Program-made: the position numbers and the translations under genes | Part shown: positions 1 to 7,961 of the stretch, piece by piece | Numbering within the stretch: position 1 is the stretch's first letter | How the letters are laid out: each line of letters opens with the position of its first letter | From: Prosthecobacter sp. SYSU 5D2 | GTDB lineage: Bacteria; Verrucomicrobiota; Verrucomicrobiia; Verrucomicrobiales; Verrucomicrobiaceae | DNA: 64,000 bases | Assembly: GCF_039655865.1 (NCBI RefSeq) | Contig: NZ_JBBYXL010000008.1 | Span: 62,001 to 126,000 of the forward strand | Reading direction: 5' to 3' | Notes under the pieces: model-generated | What the model was told of the DNA's origin: nothing | Databases searched by the model: none | What the model saw: the letters and a program-made list of their open reading frames with translations, nothing else

Positions 1-1
1 C

Positions 2-553
2 TTCTTTGAGGAAATGGAGCGCATGGCCGGCCCCCTCGCCCGCCTGGAGCAGCCCGCGCTGGAGCGCATCGTCCAGCGCAGCGCCGAGCTGCATGTGGAG
101 CACATCGCCAGCGGTGGCGACCCTTTTGAACTCGGCAGCGCCCGTCCTCTGGACTTCGGCCACTGGGCCGCGCATAAGCTGGAGCAGATCACCCACTTTG
201 CCGTCAGCCATGGCGAAGCCGTCGCCATCGGCATGGCCGTGGACCTCGTCTATTCCGTCAAAAAAGGCATCCTCGATGCCCCCACCGCCCGCCGCGTCAT
301 CCGCCTCATCCAGCAGATCGGCTTCGAGACCTTCCACCCTGATCTCCTCGCCGAAGGCAAATCCGGCGAGCCCACCATCCTCGAAGGCCTCGAAGAATTC
401 CGCGAGCACCTCGGCGGCGAACTCACCGTCACCCTCGTCCCCAAAATCGGCCAAAAACTCGAAGTCCACGAAATGGACCGCCACCTCATCCTCGAGGCCA
501 TGGAAGAGCTCAGGGAGAAGTGTGCGGTGGACAGCCTGGCGGGTGTGGGGTGA
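2..553 (+). CDS. 3-dehydroquinate synthase-like sugar phosphate cyclase, C-terminal part (EboD-like?)
   Basis: The reading frame is open to the left edge, so the N-terminus lies outside the window; 183 residues are visible. The stretch RPLDFGHWAAHKLE followed by SHGEAVAIGMAVD matches the metal-binding histidine region of the dehydroquinate synthase superfamily, where these histidines bind the catalytic Zn. Ordinary AroB has LNxGHTxGHA at the first motif. The FGHWAAHKLE variant and the preceding GGDPFELGSARP recall the EboD branch, a cyclase-like protein of the ebo metabolite-transport cluster, but the other ebo genes would lie to the left and cannot be seen. The family call is firm; the EboD assignment is an inference from motif memory. 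Confidence 0.75.
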   Translation, partial: FFEEMERMAGPLARLEQPALERIVQRSAELHVEHIASGGDPFELGSARPLDFGHWAAHKLEQITHFAVSHGEAVAIGMAVDLVYSVKKGILDAPTARRVIRLIQQIGFETFHPDLLAEGKSGEPTILEGLEEFREHLGGELTVTLVPKIGQKLEVHEMDRHLILEAMEELREKCAVDSLAGVG

Positions 554-569
554 TTTGCCAAATTCTCCC

Positions 570-800
570 ATGGATCGCGGCTACTCCATTGACTTTCGGG
601 CGTTTTCATCTCTTTGGAACAATAGAAAATCGTACGACCCTGCGGATACATCTGCCCTTGAATTATTAGTTGAAGCTTTTGGTCATAGACTTGGAATCAC
701 TGAACTTGATCAAGCTTCTCTATCAAAGATCCACGATGCTATCCAGGCATCTACAAGCCAATACTCGCTCTACCACATTGCCATGAATGTTTGGCGGTAG
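570..800 (+). CDS. small hypothetical protein
   Basis: A 76-residue frame starting at an ATG 17 bases after the cyclase gene. The predicted protein starts MDRGYSIDF and is mixed polar/hydrophobic with no signal peptide or membrane segment. Base composition is clearly more AT-rich than the cyclase gene, like the zinc-ribbon gene that follows, so the two may have arrived together or form one short operon. No family is recognised. It could be a non-coding stretch; there is no obvious ribosome-binding site. Confidence 0.35.
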   Translation: MDRGYSIDFRAFSSLWNNRKSYDPADTSALELLVEAFGHRLGITELDQASLSKIHDAIQASTSQYSLYHIAMNVWR

Positions 801-829
801 ATGTCGGCGAACCACGCACGATCCAAAGC

Positions 830-1321
830 ATGGACATCTTCGGAAACACAGATCCCAAGTTGATGCCGGGCCACTTTTTTTGGAGCGCCATTCACCTAAA
901 GCACGATTCCGCCATCCCGGCTGACATCAGCAAACAAAACTTTTCGGTCTGTCCCAGACATTGGTATCTCGATGCAGACTTCAAGTGTGCCACATGTCAT
1001 CAGGAATTTACCTGGACTGCAGGAGAGCAGAAAGCCTGGTTCGAAGAATATCATTTCTGGATAGACGCTTTTCCCGTTCACTGCAGAAAGTGCCGGGCAG
1101 TCACGCGTCATCTTCAGAGGTTGCGGAAGGAGTATGATTCTACAGTGGCTGCCGCGAAAACTGGAGGTCGGCTCGATCAGAAACGCCGTATGGTGGACAT
1201 TCTGAGAGAATTGAAAATCAACCTTGGATCCCTTCCTGAAGGCATGAATGAAACAATGGAGCTTTTGCAGCGGCAAATCGCCAACATATCAGAACTCAAT
1301 AGTGAAGGCACCAGCAGTTAG
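830..1321 (+). CDS. zinc-ribbon domain protein
   Basis: A 163-residue protein if started at the ATG; a TTG 39 bases upstream is an in-frame alternative overlapping the preceding small frame. Two CxxC pairs (about C53/C56 and C85/C88) enclose a segment with FTWTAGEQKAW. This fits the probable zinc-ribbon domain family (zf-trcl), in which an F..TAGEQ motif sits between two zinc knuckles. The C-terminal third is helical and charged. The function of such proteins is unknown. Nothing suggests enzymatic activity. Codon use is more AT-rich than the flanking core genes. Confidence 0.6.
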   Translation: MDIFGNTDPKLMPGHFFWSAIHLKHDSAIPADISKQNFSVCPRHWYLDADFKCATCHQEFTWTAGEQKAWFEEYHFWIDAFPVHCRKCRAVTRHLQRLRKEYDSTVAAAKTGGRLDQKRRMVDILRELKINLGSLPEGMNETMELLQRQIANISELNSEGTSS

Positions 1322-1337
1322 CCTTGGCCGAATCAGA

Positions 1338-1715
1338 TCAAGCCCGCATCACCTGCACCAGGTAGCGAGGGATCACTTCATCCCGTGTCACCAGGATCAT
1401 GTTTTCAGACAGGGCCTGGGCGATGAGAAGGCGGTCAAAGGGATCGGCATGGACGGGGGCCAGCGTCAGAGATGCCTCGGCATGGGCGCAGGTGACGCTC
1501 AGCGGTTGAATGCCGTCCGCCTCCAAAACCTGCAGCATGCCTGGCGGCATTTTGAGCTTTCCTTTGGCCACCTTCAGCCCCAGTTCCCAGAGGGAAGCGG
1601 CGCTGACAAAGACCTGGTTGGAGGAGCTGGCGATGGCTGTCCGGGCGGAATCCGAAAGCAGTTCCGGCCCGTTCAGCCACCACACCACGGCACAGGAATC
1701 CAGCAGCAGTCTCAT
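1338..1715 (-). CDS. PIN-domain toxin (VapC-like ribonuclease)
   Basis: A 125-residue protein of typical PIN-toxin length. The acidic residues expected of the Mg-dependent RNase centre are visible: an N-terminal LLLDSCAVVWW (Asp6), SLWEL (Glu), HADPFDRLLIAQA (Asp) and TRDE (Asp). The sequence belongs to the group with WW near the N-terminus and a DPFDR signature. Its start codon overlaps the stop of the upstream antitoxin gene by four bases (ATGA), the usual arrangement for translational coupling of the pair. It probably cleaves RNA when freed from the antitoxin; the target cannot be deduced. Confidence 0.85.
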   Translation of the reverse strand: MRLLLDSCAVVWWLNGPELLSDSARTAIASSSNQVFVSAASLWELGLKVAKGKLKMPPGMLQVLEADGIQPLSVTCAHAEASLTLAPVHADPFDRLLIAQALSENMILVTRDEVIPRYLVQVMRA

Positions 1716-2002
1716 GCGCGTGCCGGAGCCTCCGCAACGAGTGCAGGTTCAGGGATGTGATGGTAGAGCTCCCCGGAAACCGATTCGTCCAACAGGTCCC
1801 CGGCATCTGACCAGCAATCCTCCGCCTCCCAGATCTGCCCCCGGAACTGGCCTCCCACACGGTCACCTTTGGGCACGACATAAGGCACCAGACGGACCAG
1901 CGGCTTGCCTGCTTTTCCCAAAATGATTTCTTCACCGTTCACCACGTCTTCCACGAGACGGGAAAGGTGTGTCTTGGCAGCCTGGATGTTGATGATTTTC
2001 AT
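1712..2002 (-). CDS. Phd/YefM-family antitoxin
   Basis: A 96-residue protein beginning MKIINIQAAKTHLSRLVEDV, the N-terminal Phd/YefM DNA-binding fold, followed by GEEIILGKAGKPLVRLVP. The ATG at the MKII start was chosen over a 16-codon extension because family members begin there. The C-terminal half (GDRVGGQFRGQIW to the end) is the likely toxin-neutralising segment. It forms an operon with the PIN toxin by a four-base overlap. A perfect palindrome lies 12 bases upstream and could be the autoregulatory operator. A decayed second copy of this gene is found at 6193-6396. Confidence 0.85.
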   Translation of the reverse strand: MKIINIQAAKTHLSRLVEDVVNGEEIILGKAGKPLVRLVPYVVPKGDRVGGQFRGQIWEAEDCWSDAGDLLDESVSGELYHHIPEPALVAEAPARA

Positions 2003-2014
2003 GGCGATAATCCT

Positions 2015-2029
2015 CCAGACCAAGTCTGG
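2015..2029. promoter_or_regulatory. palindrome upstream of the antitoxin gene, possible operator
   Basis: CCAGAC-CAA-GTCTGG is a perfect 6-base inverted repeat with a 3-base spacer. It is followed by further TCTGG repeats, directly upstream of the antitoxin start. Phd-type antitoxins usually repress their own promoter through such palindromes; here the role is inferred from position only. Confidence 0.45.
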
Positions 2030-2087
2030 TCTGGTCTGCCCGTATTTCAACTGTTTTTTACAGCTGATTTCAAAGGAAGCGCCCAGA

Positions 2088-2141
2088 TCACCGCCGGTTC
2101 TTCAGGAACAGCTCCAGGTCCTGCAGGAACTTGCCCATCAC
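2088..2141 (-). pseudogene. remnant of the 3' end of the TPR gene
   Basis: Read on the minus strand this stretch encodes MGKFLQDLELFLKNRR and a stop. The intact TPR protein at 6603-7943 ends VGKFLEDLERFMKNRR and a stop. The match stops abruptly on the N-terminal side, and no open TPR frame continues. It is a scar of a duplicated 3' end, lying beside an antitoxin gene just as the intact gene lies beside a decayed antitoxin. The rest of the 2003-2360 interval shows no convincing gene. Confidence 0.7.
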
Positions 2142-2360
2142 AAGAGCTTCGACTGCAGATTGGAACTTTGGGGGATCTGGGGAGCTTCGAGGCAGCTTTC
2201 CGCACTGGGGACAGTGCGGGCCACTTTCGCTTCACAAAACGGTCTCGCCAGTTTGACAGAGGACGTGGAATGGATACATGAATTAGCTTAGTCACTATCG
2301 GCATTGCCTTCAATCTTTTGACAGAACGCTCAGGATCTAGATGTCCTTTTCACCGGCCTC

Positions 2361-2951
2361 ATGATCACTACCTACAACCGGCTTCAAATCATCAAAGCCG
2401 TCCTCTGCCTCCTCGCAGCAGTCGTGTGTTATGTCTTGGCAGACGTATTTTTCCATTTTGGTCTGACCTTTGTTTTTCACACTTTTAGGTGGTCTTACAC
2501 TGCCGTTCCCTGGCTCTGTGGAGCAGCCCTGATCGGCATCACCTGGAGTGGATGGCGGCAGTGGCAGGCAGGGCTTGGATTTAAAAACTATGCGGAGTCT
2601 CCTTTCTTCCACGATCTGAATTTTGAATCGGGAGGATCTCTCATGCTCAATCATTATGCAAAGCAAGTCACCGGCCCGGCCTATGTCCTAAGCCAGATCT
2701 TTCTGGGCGGTCCGCTGATGACCCTCCGCGCGATCAAACACCTGCGCGAGCGGCTGCCAAACCCGCCGGGAATTGAGCTGCGTTTGCAGGAAGCATTGCT
2801 CACCCTTCAAAGAGCCAACAAGTGGCAGTCCATCGAAGAGCATCCCGCCTTGAAACAAGAGATCCTGATGCTGGCACAGATGCGCAAGATTGATTCCAGC
2901 AGCCACAAAGGTCCCCTCCGCATCAAAGCATCTTCTCCCCATGGAATTTAA
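2361..2951 (+). CDS. hypothetical membrane protein
   Basis: A 196-residue protein with two strongly hydrophobic segments near the N-terminus (about residues 10-30 and 43-60). A long soluble C-terminal portion follows, with a helical region rich in Arg/Leu/Glu (about 125-185). No family is recognised. The downstream gene starts inside its last codons (ATG at 2941), so the two are probably co-translated. It opens a run of six unfamiliar membrane or secreted proteins that differ in base composition from the flanking operons. Confidence 0.6.
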   Translation: MITTYNRLQIIKAVLCLLAAVVCYVLADVFFHFGLTFVFHTFRWSYTAVPWLCGAALIGITWSGWRQWQAGLGFKNYAESPFFHDLNFESGGSLMLNHYAKQVTGPAYVLSQIFLGGPLMTLRAIKHLRERLPNPPGIELRLQEALLTLQRANKWQSIEEHPALKQEILMLAQMRKIDSSSHKGPLRIKASSPHGI

Positions 2952-3306
2952 TTTCGATTTTCGCCGCCTTCTCCTGCTGACCGCACTGCTGGGCGGCTTT
3001 GCCCTGTTCGGCGGCTTCACCAAGGCGCAACCTTCTCCCAACTCATTCCACAACTCTGTCAGCGTCCAAAAAGCATGGTATTACTGTGTTTTGCTTTATG
3101 TCGCCGGAGCTTCATTAGCCTCCCTCACCGACCATTGGGCAGGGACGATGGAACCCGTCAACTACCGCATTCTATACATCATCCTCGGTGCACTGCTCAT
3201 GCTTGCCGGAGGGCTGTGGCTGCGGTCCCTGAAAGAGACAGTTGAGAAGCAGGAAGAGATAGTATTTATGAATCTCACACCAGCATTTCATCCCCCAGAG
3301 ATTTAA
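2941..3306 (+). CDS. hypothetical membrane protein
   Basis: A 121-residue product starting MEFNFDFRRLLLLT; the longer frame beginning at 2890 is less likely because it lies inside the upstream gene. Three hydrophobic stretches are visible (about residues 9-25, 43-60 and 77-93). It overlaps the preceding gene by 11 bases in another frame, which supports an operon. No family recognised. Confidence 0.55.
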   Translation: MEFNFDFRRLLLLTALLGGFALFGGFTKAQPSPNSFHNSVSVQKAWYYCVLLYVAGASLASLTDHWAGTMEPVNYRILYIILGALLMLAGGLWLRSLKETVEKQEEIVFMNLTPAFHPPEI

Positions 3307-3325
3307 CTCCACTACGAACCAAACG

Positions 3326-3598
3326 ATGATGATCCAGAGGATACGAAAGCGCCAAAAGGAGTGCTCACTTTGGATCTTCCTAACATATATCGTGTGTGGC
3401 ACCGCGCTGACCACCCTGCCTGGATTTCTGTATTTCTACTTTTGGGAAGACGCTGGCATCATTGTGTCGAGCCTTATCGGCTTCCTCATCGGGAGTTTTG
3501 CCCTTTCGGCTCTGGATATCCTTAACACCGCTGTTATGGCTGTCCGCCGCAGGTTAGGCCATTCTGGCAAGCAGGCCCCAAGTCCAAAGCAAAAATGA
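3326..3598 (+). CDS. small hypothetical membrane protein
   Basis: A 90-residue protein: a basic N-terminus (MMIQRIRKRQK), two transmembrane segments (about residues 15-35 and 43-68), and a basic C-terminal tail rich in Arg, Lys and Pro. By the positive-inside rule both ends would be cytoplasmic. The stop overlaps the next start (ATGA at 3595). No family recognised. Confidence 0.55.
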   Translation: MMIQRIRKRQKECSLWIFLTYIVCGTALTTLPGFLYFYFWEDAGIIVSSLIGFLIGSFALSALDILNTAVMAVRRRLGHSGKQAPSPKQK

Positions 3599-4305
3599 AG
3601 ACTTCCCTCCAGCTCCTGATCCTATCGATCTCGCTTCACCTCATTGCAGAAGCCGCAGCCGATGACATCCGCCAAGAACCGGCTGTCGTCGCCAGCCCTA
3701 AGGTAAATGTGTCACTGCTGGTGAAGATTCCCGACCTCTCTCCACACCTGAGCGGTGAGGAAGTTTCCGAACATTTCAATCGCTGGGTGGAACTCGTGAA
3801 CAAGATAACTCCGGGATTGAAGTCCGAATTTCAGTCCACTCTCTCAGGCGCACGCTCTGCACTTGGCGCTAAGCTCCCGCAGGTGACCTCGCTCACTTTG
3901 TATTCTTTGTTCCCCGTCGCTGCCTCAGACATCCAGCGAAATGAAAATCCTGAAGCCGAAGAGTTTCAGAGACTGCCCAGGTTTCATGAATTTCCCGTCC
4001 TTGGCCAGTTGAAAATAGACGATACGGCCCAAGCCAACCAGTGGGTCGATTTCTTCCGGGACCAGATCATTCCTGGCGATTTCTCGGCCTGCGATTTTAA
4101 GCCTCGCCATGGCTTCCGTCTGTCCACCGCCAATGGTGATATAGACATTTTAATGTGTTACGATTGCAACGACCTCGCCCTTATTGGGTCCATGCTTGAG
4201 AACAAGCACAAGCCCGTTTTATCACCTGCCACGAGGGATCAGATCAATCAGTTATTCGACAAACTCAATATCCGCAGGGATGTTCCTGCGAAGGTAAATA
4301 AATGA
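3595..4305 (+). CDS. secreted hypothetical protein with duplicated signal peptide
   Basis: A 236-residue protein with a clear signal peptide (MKTSLQLLILSISLHLIAEA, cleavage probably after AEAAA). The first ~35 residues are nearly identical, at DNA level too, to those of the gene at 5647. The mature parts are unrelated. Near the C-terminus is an MCYDCND motif after a GFRLSTANGDIDIL strand, resembling small uncharacterised proteins with a CxxC at this place. Translation is coupled to the upstream membrane protein by a four-base overlap. Function unknown. Confidence 0.6.
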   Translation: MKTSLQLLILSISLHLIAEAAADDIRQEPAVVASPKVNVSLLVKIPDLSPHLSGEEVSEHFNRWVELVNKITPGLKSEFQSTLSGARSALGAKLPQVTSLTLYSLFPVAASDIQRNENPEAEEFQRLPRFHEFPVLGQLKIDDTAQANQWVDFFRDQIIPGDFSACDFKPRHGFRLSTANGDIDILMCYDCNDLALIGSMLENKHKPVLSPATRDQINQLFDKLNIRRDVPAKVNK

Positions 4306-4434
4306 GTCCAACCCAGCTTCGAAACCTTCCGCCCATGGAGTAGCTGCAAGAGAAGATGCTGGTAATGGCTTAGATTGTAAGGTTCAATATAAGGGCTAGG
4401 CCAAATTCCAGGCCTTGATGATCATTGAAGCCCG

Positions 4435-5601
4435 ATGCCCCCTCCTCCTGATCACGGATCTCAGCCAGATATCCAGCCGTCAGCGGCTGTCCTCAGTCAC
4501 TTGATTGAAGCCCGGCAATGGGAGCGTCTGCTGACGATGGCAAAAGAGCGGATTGCCCAAAACGTTCAGGATGGGCCAGGACACCGGAGCGCAGCCATCG
4601 CCTTGATCCAGCTCCGGTTAGGCAAGGAGGCAAAAAAGCACGTTGACCTGCTGCTTCAATTGGATCCTGAAAATAGTTACCATTATGTTCTCGCTGCTCA
4701 GGTTGCCATTCAGCTGTCCGCTTTTCACCAGGCACGAAGATTGTTAGACCGGGGACTGGCCTTGGAACCGGAATCTCCGGTGCTTCATCGCCTGATGGCA
4801 ACCGTTATGGCAGTCGAAGGCAGGGTGAAACAGGCCAGCTCTCATATCGCTATGGCGAAGAAACTGGACGCCGGGTCAGTGGAGACCTGGCGCACCTCTG
4901 AATTTGTCTTTCGCGCCAATTCAGCCATTCATGGGCATTGGAAAGAGCGTATAAAAGCATTGGAAAACGCGCTGCTCCATGATCCGGAAGACCCCGTGGT
5001 GTTATGGCAGGTAGGAACGCTTTTGCAGGAGCTCGAAAGAAACACCGCCGCTGAAGTCTGGCTCTCCCGGTCACTGGCAATGGATCCCACCTGCTCCATG
5101 GTTATCAACGACTGGAAGGAAGCCTGTGAGAGAAAGTCATTTCTCTACCGCTGCCTCTCATTTCCATGGCGTTCGCTCCACTCGTTCCGGGCCAGTTTTA
5201 ATGCCACCGCACAATCCAAACCTTGGGTATTGCCGTTCCACTTGCTGGCAGTCAAGTTGTGGACCGTGGTTTTCATGTGGTGGCTTGGCACATTGATTTT
5301 CCTTGCTCCGGCAGGTTGGCTCAGCCGGTATTTCCTCCTCACCCACCCTGCTTTCGACAACCGTTTTCTGCCACGTCAATGGCTGCAAAGCCATTCCAAA
5401 CTGGCACGCTGGATGTGGATGGCTTTGGCAGCAGTCATGGGCATCATCCTGGCCATGCTGGTGACTTCAGTTGAGTTCATTAGTTTTTTGATGGTGGCAT
5501 CCGTTGCGATGTTAGCCTTGCAGGCAGCAGCCACAGGAGGTTTTATTCTTGTTCGCCGCACCATGTCACCTCCCCCGCCTGCCCATTGGCTGAGTCACTG
5601 A
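4435..5601 (+). CDS. TPR-repeat protein with C-terminal membrane domain
   Basis: A 388-residue protein. Residues ~15-235 are alpha-helical with tetratricopeptide signatures: A..LI.L.LG.EAKKHVDLLLQLDPEN, then ARRLLDRGLALEPESP, then AEVWLSRSLAMDP. The C-terminal third holds about four hydrophobic segments (roughly residues 265-300, 330-350 and 352-375) and ends PPPPAHWLSH. There is no signal peptide, so the TPR region is probably cytoplasmic and anchored by the tail. It is separated from the upstream gene by ~130 bases. It likely acts as a protein-interaction scaffold; partner unknown. Confidence 0.65.
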   Translation: MPPPPDHGSQPDIQPSAAVLSHLIEARQWERLLTMAKERIAQNVQDGPGHRSAAIALIQLRLGKEAKKHVDLLLQLDPENSYHYVLAAQVAIQLSAFHQARRLLDRGLALEPESPVLHRLMATVMAVEGRVKQASSHIAMAKKLDAGSVETWRTSEFVFRANSAIHGHWKERIKALENALLHDPEDPVVLWQVGTLLQELERNTAAEVWLSRSLAMDPTCSMVINDWKEACERKSFLYRCLSFPWRSLHSFRASFNATAQSKPWVLPFHLLAVKLWTVVFMWWLGTLIFLAPAGWLSRYFLLTHPAFDNRFLPRQWLQSHSKLARWMWMALAAVMGIILAMLVTSVEFISFLMVASVAMLALQAAATGGFILVRRTMSPPPPAHWLSH

Positions 5602-5646
5602 GCTCCAGTTTGTGAAAGGTATTTCTGATGGTTCCCTTGGCCTAAA

Positions 5647-6207
5647 ATGAAGACTTCCCTCCAGCTCCTGATCCTATCGATCTCGCTTCACCTCATTGCA
5701 GGAGCCGCAGCCGATGATATCCGCCATGAACCGGCTGTCGTCGCCAGTCCTGCGGATGATTACATCGCCATCTGCGGATGGGAATTTGATACCGACGGGG
5801 GCGGTTATTCCACCTGCTCCGTGGATCTCAATGGAGATGGGTTGAAAGATCATCTGTTCGCAAATGCAAGCACTTCGGGCACAGGAGGTCAGGCGGCCAC
5901 CGTGTATCTCGGCAGGAAAGATGGCCAGTTCACACGAATCGGAACTTTGGGCCACGGTGCGATTGCCACGGAAGCCCTGTCCACCGGTGCCACTTTGCTG
6001 CATTGCTCATGGAATGGCGGAGGAGGCAACTCAGCCATAACCACCTATTTGATCTCCAACCAAGGGCTGATGCAGATAGATAATATTCAAGGCAAATGGA
6101 ATGACGAGGCATACCAAAAGAAATTCGCCCACGTCTTCGCTTCTCCGCTGAAGGCCGAGTACAGATTTGTCGCCACGCAAACGGCTTTCAAGTCAGGAGA
6201 AAAGTAA
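5647..6207 (+). CDS. secreted hypothetical protein with Ca-binding-type motif
   Basis: A 186-residue protein with a signal peptide almost identical to that of the gene at 3595 (one E/G change before AAA and Q/H later). The mature part contains CSVDLNGDGLKDHLFA, a DxNxDGxxD loop of the kind found in EF-hand/FG-GAP proteins, followed by a Gly-rich beta segment. Four cysteines in the mature part could form disulfides. No enzyme family is recognised. Its end overlaps the decayed antitoxin copy that lies on the other strand. Confidence 0.6.
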   Translation: MKTSLQLLILSISLHLIAGAAADDIRHEPAVVASPADDYIAICGWEFDTDGGGYSTCSVDLNGDGLKDHLFANASTSGTGGQAATVYLGRKDGQFTRIGTLGHGAIATEALSTGATLLHCSWNGGGGNSAITTYLISNQGLMQIDNIQGKWNDEAYQKKFAHVFASPLKAEYRFVATQTAFKSGEK

Positions 6208-6396
6208 ATCCTCACCGTCTGCCCAGCAGTCCGGTGCCTCCCAGATCTGCCCACGAAACTGCCCTCCAACACGGCCTGGATCCTGCATGATCAACGGTTT
6301 TCCTACTTCCGCCAACATCCTGTTTTCACCATTCAAGGCCCCATCAGTGAGACTGGAAAGTTGATTGTTGGCTGGCTGGAAAGAGATCATTTTCAT
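6193..6396 (-). pseudogene. decayed copy of the Phd/YefM antitoxin gene
   Basis: From ATG at 6396 the minus strand reads MKMISFQPANNQLSSLTDGALNGENRMLAEVGKPLI, then DPGRVGGQFRGQIWEAPDCWADGEDLL and a stop. It aligns along its length with the intact antitoxin at 1712-2002, including the near-identical block GGQFRGQIWEA.DCW. It lacks the last ~28 residues and several conserved positions of the DNA-binding half (THLSRLVEDV is replaced). No PIN toxin gene follows. The rest of 6208-6602 shows no other gene. Confidence 0.7.
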
Positions 6397-6602
6397 GGCG
6401 TTGGCTTCACGAAGCCAGCTTAACCTGATAGTTTCGTTTTTCAACCGCTTCCATGCAGAGCAGAGCCAGGTGAGACCAAGAAATCGTTTGATGAAAACCA
6501 GTCTCCATCTTTTACCAGCCATCTTTTTGCCATTCCCCAAAATGGATTGAATGGTAAAACAGCGGCCTCACCACCCCATAACAACAAGCACCGAAACCGC
6601 CC

Positions 6603-7943
6603 TCACCGCCGGTTCTTCATGAACCGCTCCAGGTCCTCCAGGAATTTGCCCACGCTGTCGCGGGGGCTGATGTCCTGGGCGCGTTTCAGCAGCGGGATGG
6701 CATCGGCATACTTGCCCATGCCGGCGTAAAGCTGGGCCAGGCGCACCTTGGCATCGGCTTCAAAAGCCTCAATGCCAGCAGCCGTTTCGTAATAGAAGGC
6801 GGCCTTTTCGTGGTTGCTTTCCTTTTGATAATGACCGCCCAGCAGCAGCAGCGTCTCGCCATCCAGAGGGTCCAGTTCGGCCACCTGGGTCAGGATGGTC
6901 ACCGCTTCGCTTTCCTTGCCCTCGGCCATGTTGATTTTCGCTTCCAGCTTCATCACCCGGCGGCGGTCTTCCGCCCCCAGTTGGGCCTTGCCAGACTGCA
7001 CCTTTTGCAGCAGGTCCCGGGAGGATTTGAAGCCCTCTTTGGCCAGCAGGATCTCAGCGGCACGCAGCGGGCCGGCCACGTCATTGCCGCCGTCCTTTTC
7101 ATAAGCGCGGAGGTAGGCTCCGGCGGCCACATCCAGCATGTTTTCATTCACATAAATGTCCCCCAGGGTGGCGAGCTGCGCGGGCTGCAGCTTGCCCATG
7201 CGGTCCAGCACTTCAAAGTTGGCCGCAGCGGCCAGCATGTCCTTTTTGCCCAGGTAGGCATTGGCCTGGAGCGACCACAGGCTGTCATCATCCGGGGTCT
7301 TTTTCAGCATGTTGTCCAGCATGGAGATCACATCCGGAAACCGCTCCTGCATGTAGAGCGCACGCATCAGGCCCATCTCCCAGTCCTTCACCTCCGGGCT
7401 CAACACGGAGGCCAGGCGGAAGGCTTCCTCGGCAGAAGTGTAGTTTTCCAGCGTCAGGTAGGAGATGCCCAGCAGGCCGTAGTTCGTGCCGTCCACCGCA
7501 CCCAGGCGGATGGCCTCGGTGAAATGGCGCACGGCCTCCTGATGCGCTCCGGCCTGGGCATACAGGATGGCCAGGTTCGCATGCGCCTGGCGGTAGTCGG
7601 GAAACTTGGCCAGGGCCTTGATGAACTCCGCCGCCGCCTGCTGCTTGCGGTCCTGCTGGAAGTGCAGGTTGCCAATCAGGAAGTCAAACCGCGCGCTGCT
7701 GTTGGGCAGTCCACGGAGCTGCTCCAGGTACTTCATGGCCGTGTCCGGATCATCCTTGATGAGCGGCAGGATCTGCTCGTAGTCGTTGGCTTCAGAGTCG
7801 CTCATCGGCGGCTCCACCTCGCTGGAATAACCAAAACTGCCGAGCAGTTTTTTCTGGAACACAGGATTGTCCCACAGGCTGGGCGCAGCGCTCAGGGAGC
7901 TGAGCGTGGCGAAGAGAGCGAGGGTGAGAGCGGACGTTTTCAT
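6603..7943 (-). CDS. periplasmic TPR protein of the TonB operon
   Basis: A 446-residue protein with an N-terminal signal peptide (MKTSALTLALFATLSSLSAA). Tetratricopeptide repeats run from about residue 60 to the end; examples are AAAEFIKALAKFPDYRQAHANLA, AVRHFTEAIRLGAVDG and AAFYYETAAGIEAFEADAKVRLAQLYA. It is the last gene of a minus-strand operon after tonB. The Vibrio TonB2 locus also ends with a TPR protein after tonB2, and these are thought to support the transport machinery. Its 3' end exists as a scar at 2088-2141. Confidence 0.8.
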   Translation of the reverse strand: MKTSALTLALFATLSSLSAAPSLWDNPVFQKKLLGSFGYSSEVEPPMSDSEANDYEQILPLIKDDPDTAMKYLEQLRGLPNSSARFDFLIGNLHFQQDRKQQAAAEFIKALAKFPDYRQAHANLAILYAQAGAHQEAVRHFTEAIRLGAVDGTNYGLLGISYLTLENYTSAEEAFRLASVLSPEVKDWEMGLMRALYMQERFPDVISMLDNMLKKTPDDDSLWSLQANAYLGKKDMLAAAANFEVLDRMGKLQPAQLATLGDIYVNENMLDVAAGAYLRAYEKDGGNDVAGPLRAAEILLAKEGFKSSRDLLQKVQSGKAQLGAEDRRRVMKLEAKINMAEGKESEAVTILTQVAELDPLDGETLLLLGGHYQKESNHEKAAFYYETAAGIEAFEADAKVRLAQLYAGMGKYADAIPLLKRAQDISPRDSVGKFLEDLERFMKNRR

Positions 7944-7961
7944 GGCTTTAAAAAAGAAAGG

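Noticed and set aside
6..800. A single 264-codon frame from base 6
   Set aside because: Its first part is a +1 shadow of the cyclase gene; only the tail from 570 might be real and is listed separately.
2047..2313. An 88-codon frame on the minus strand
   Set aside because: Its frame differs from that of the TPR remnant at 2088-2141; the remainder has no gene-like features.
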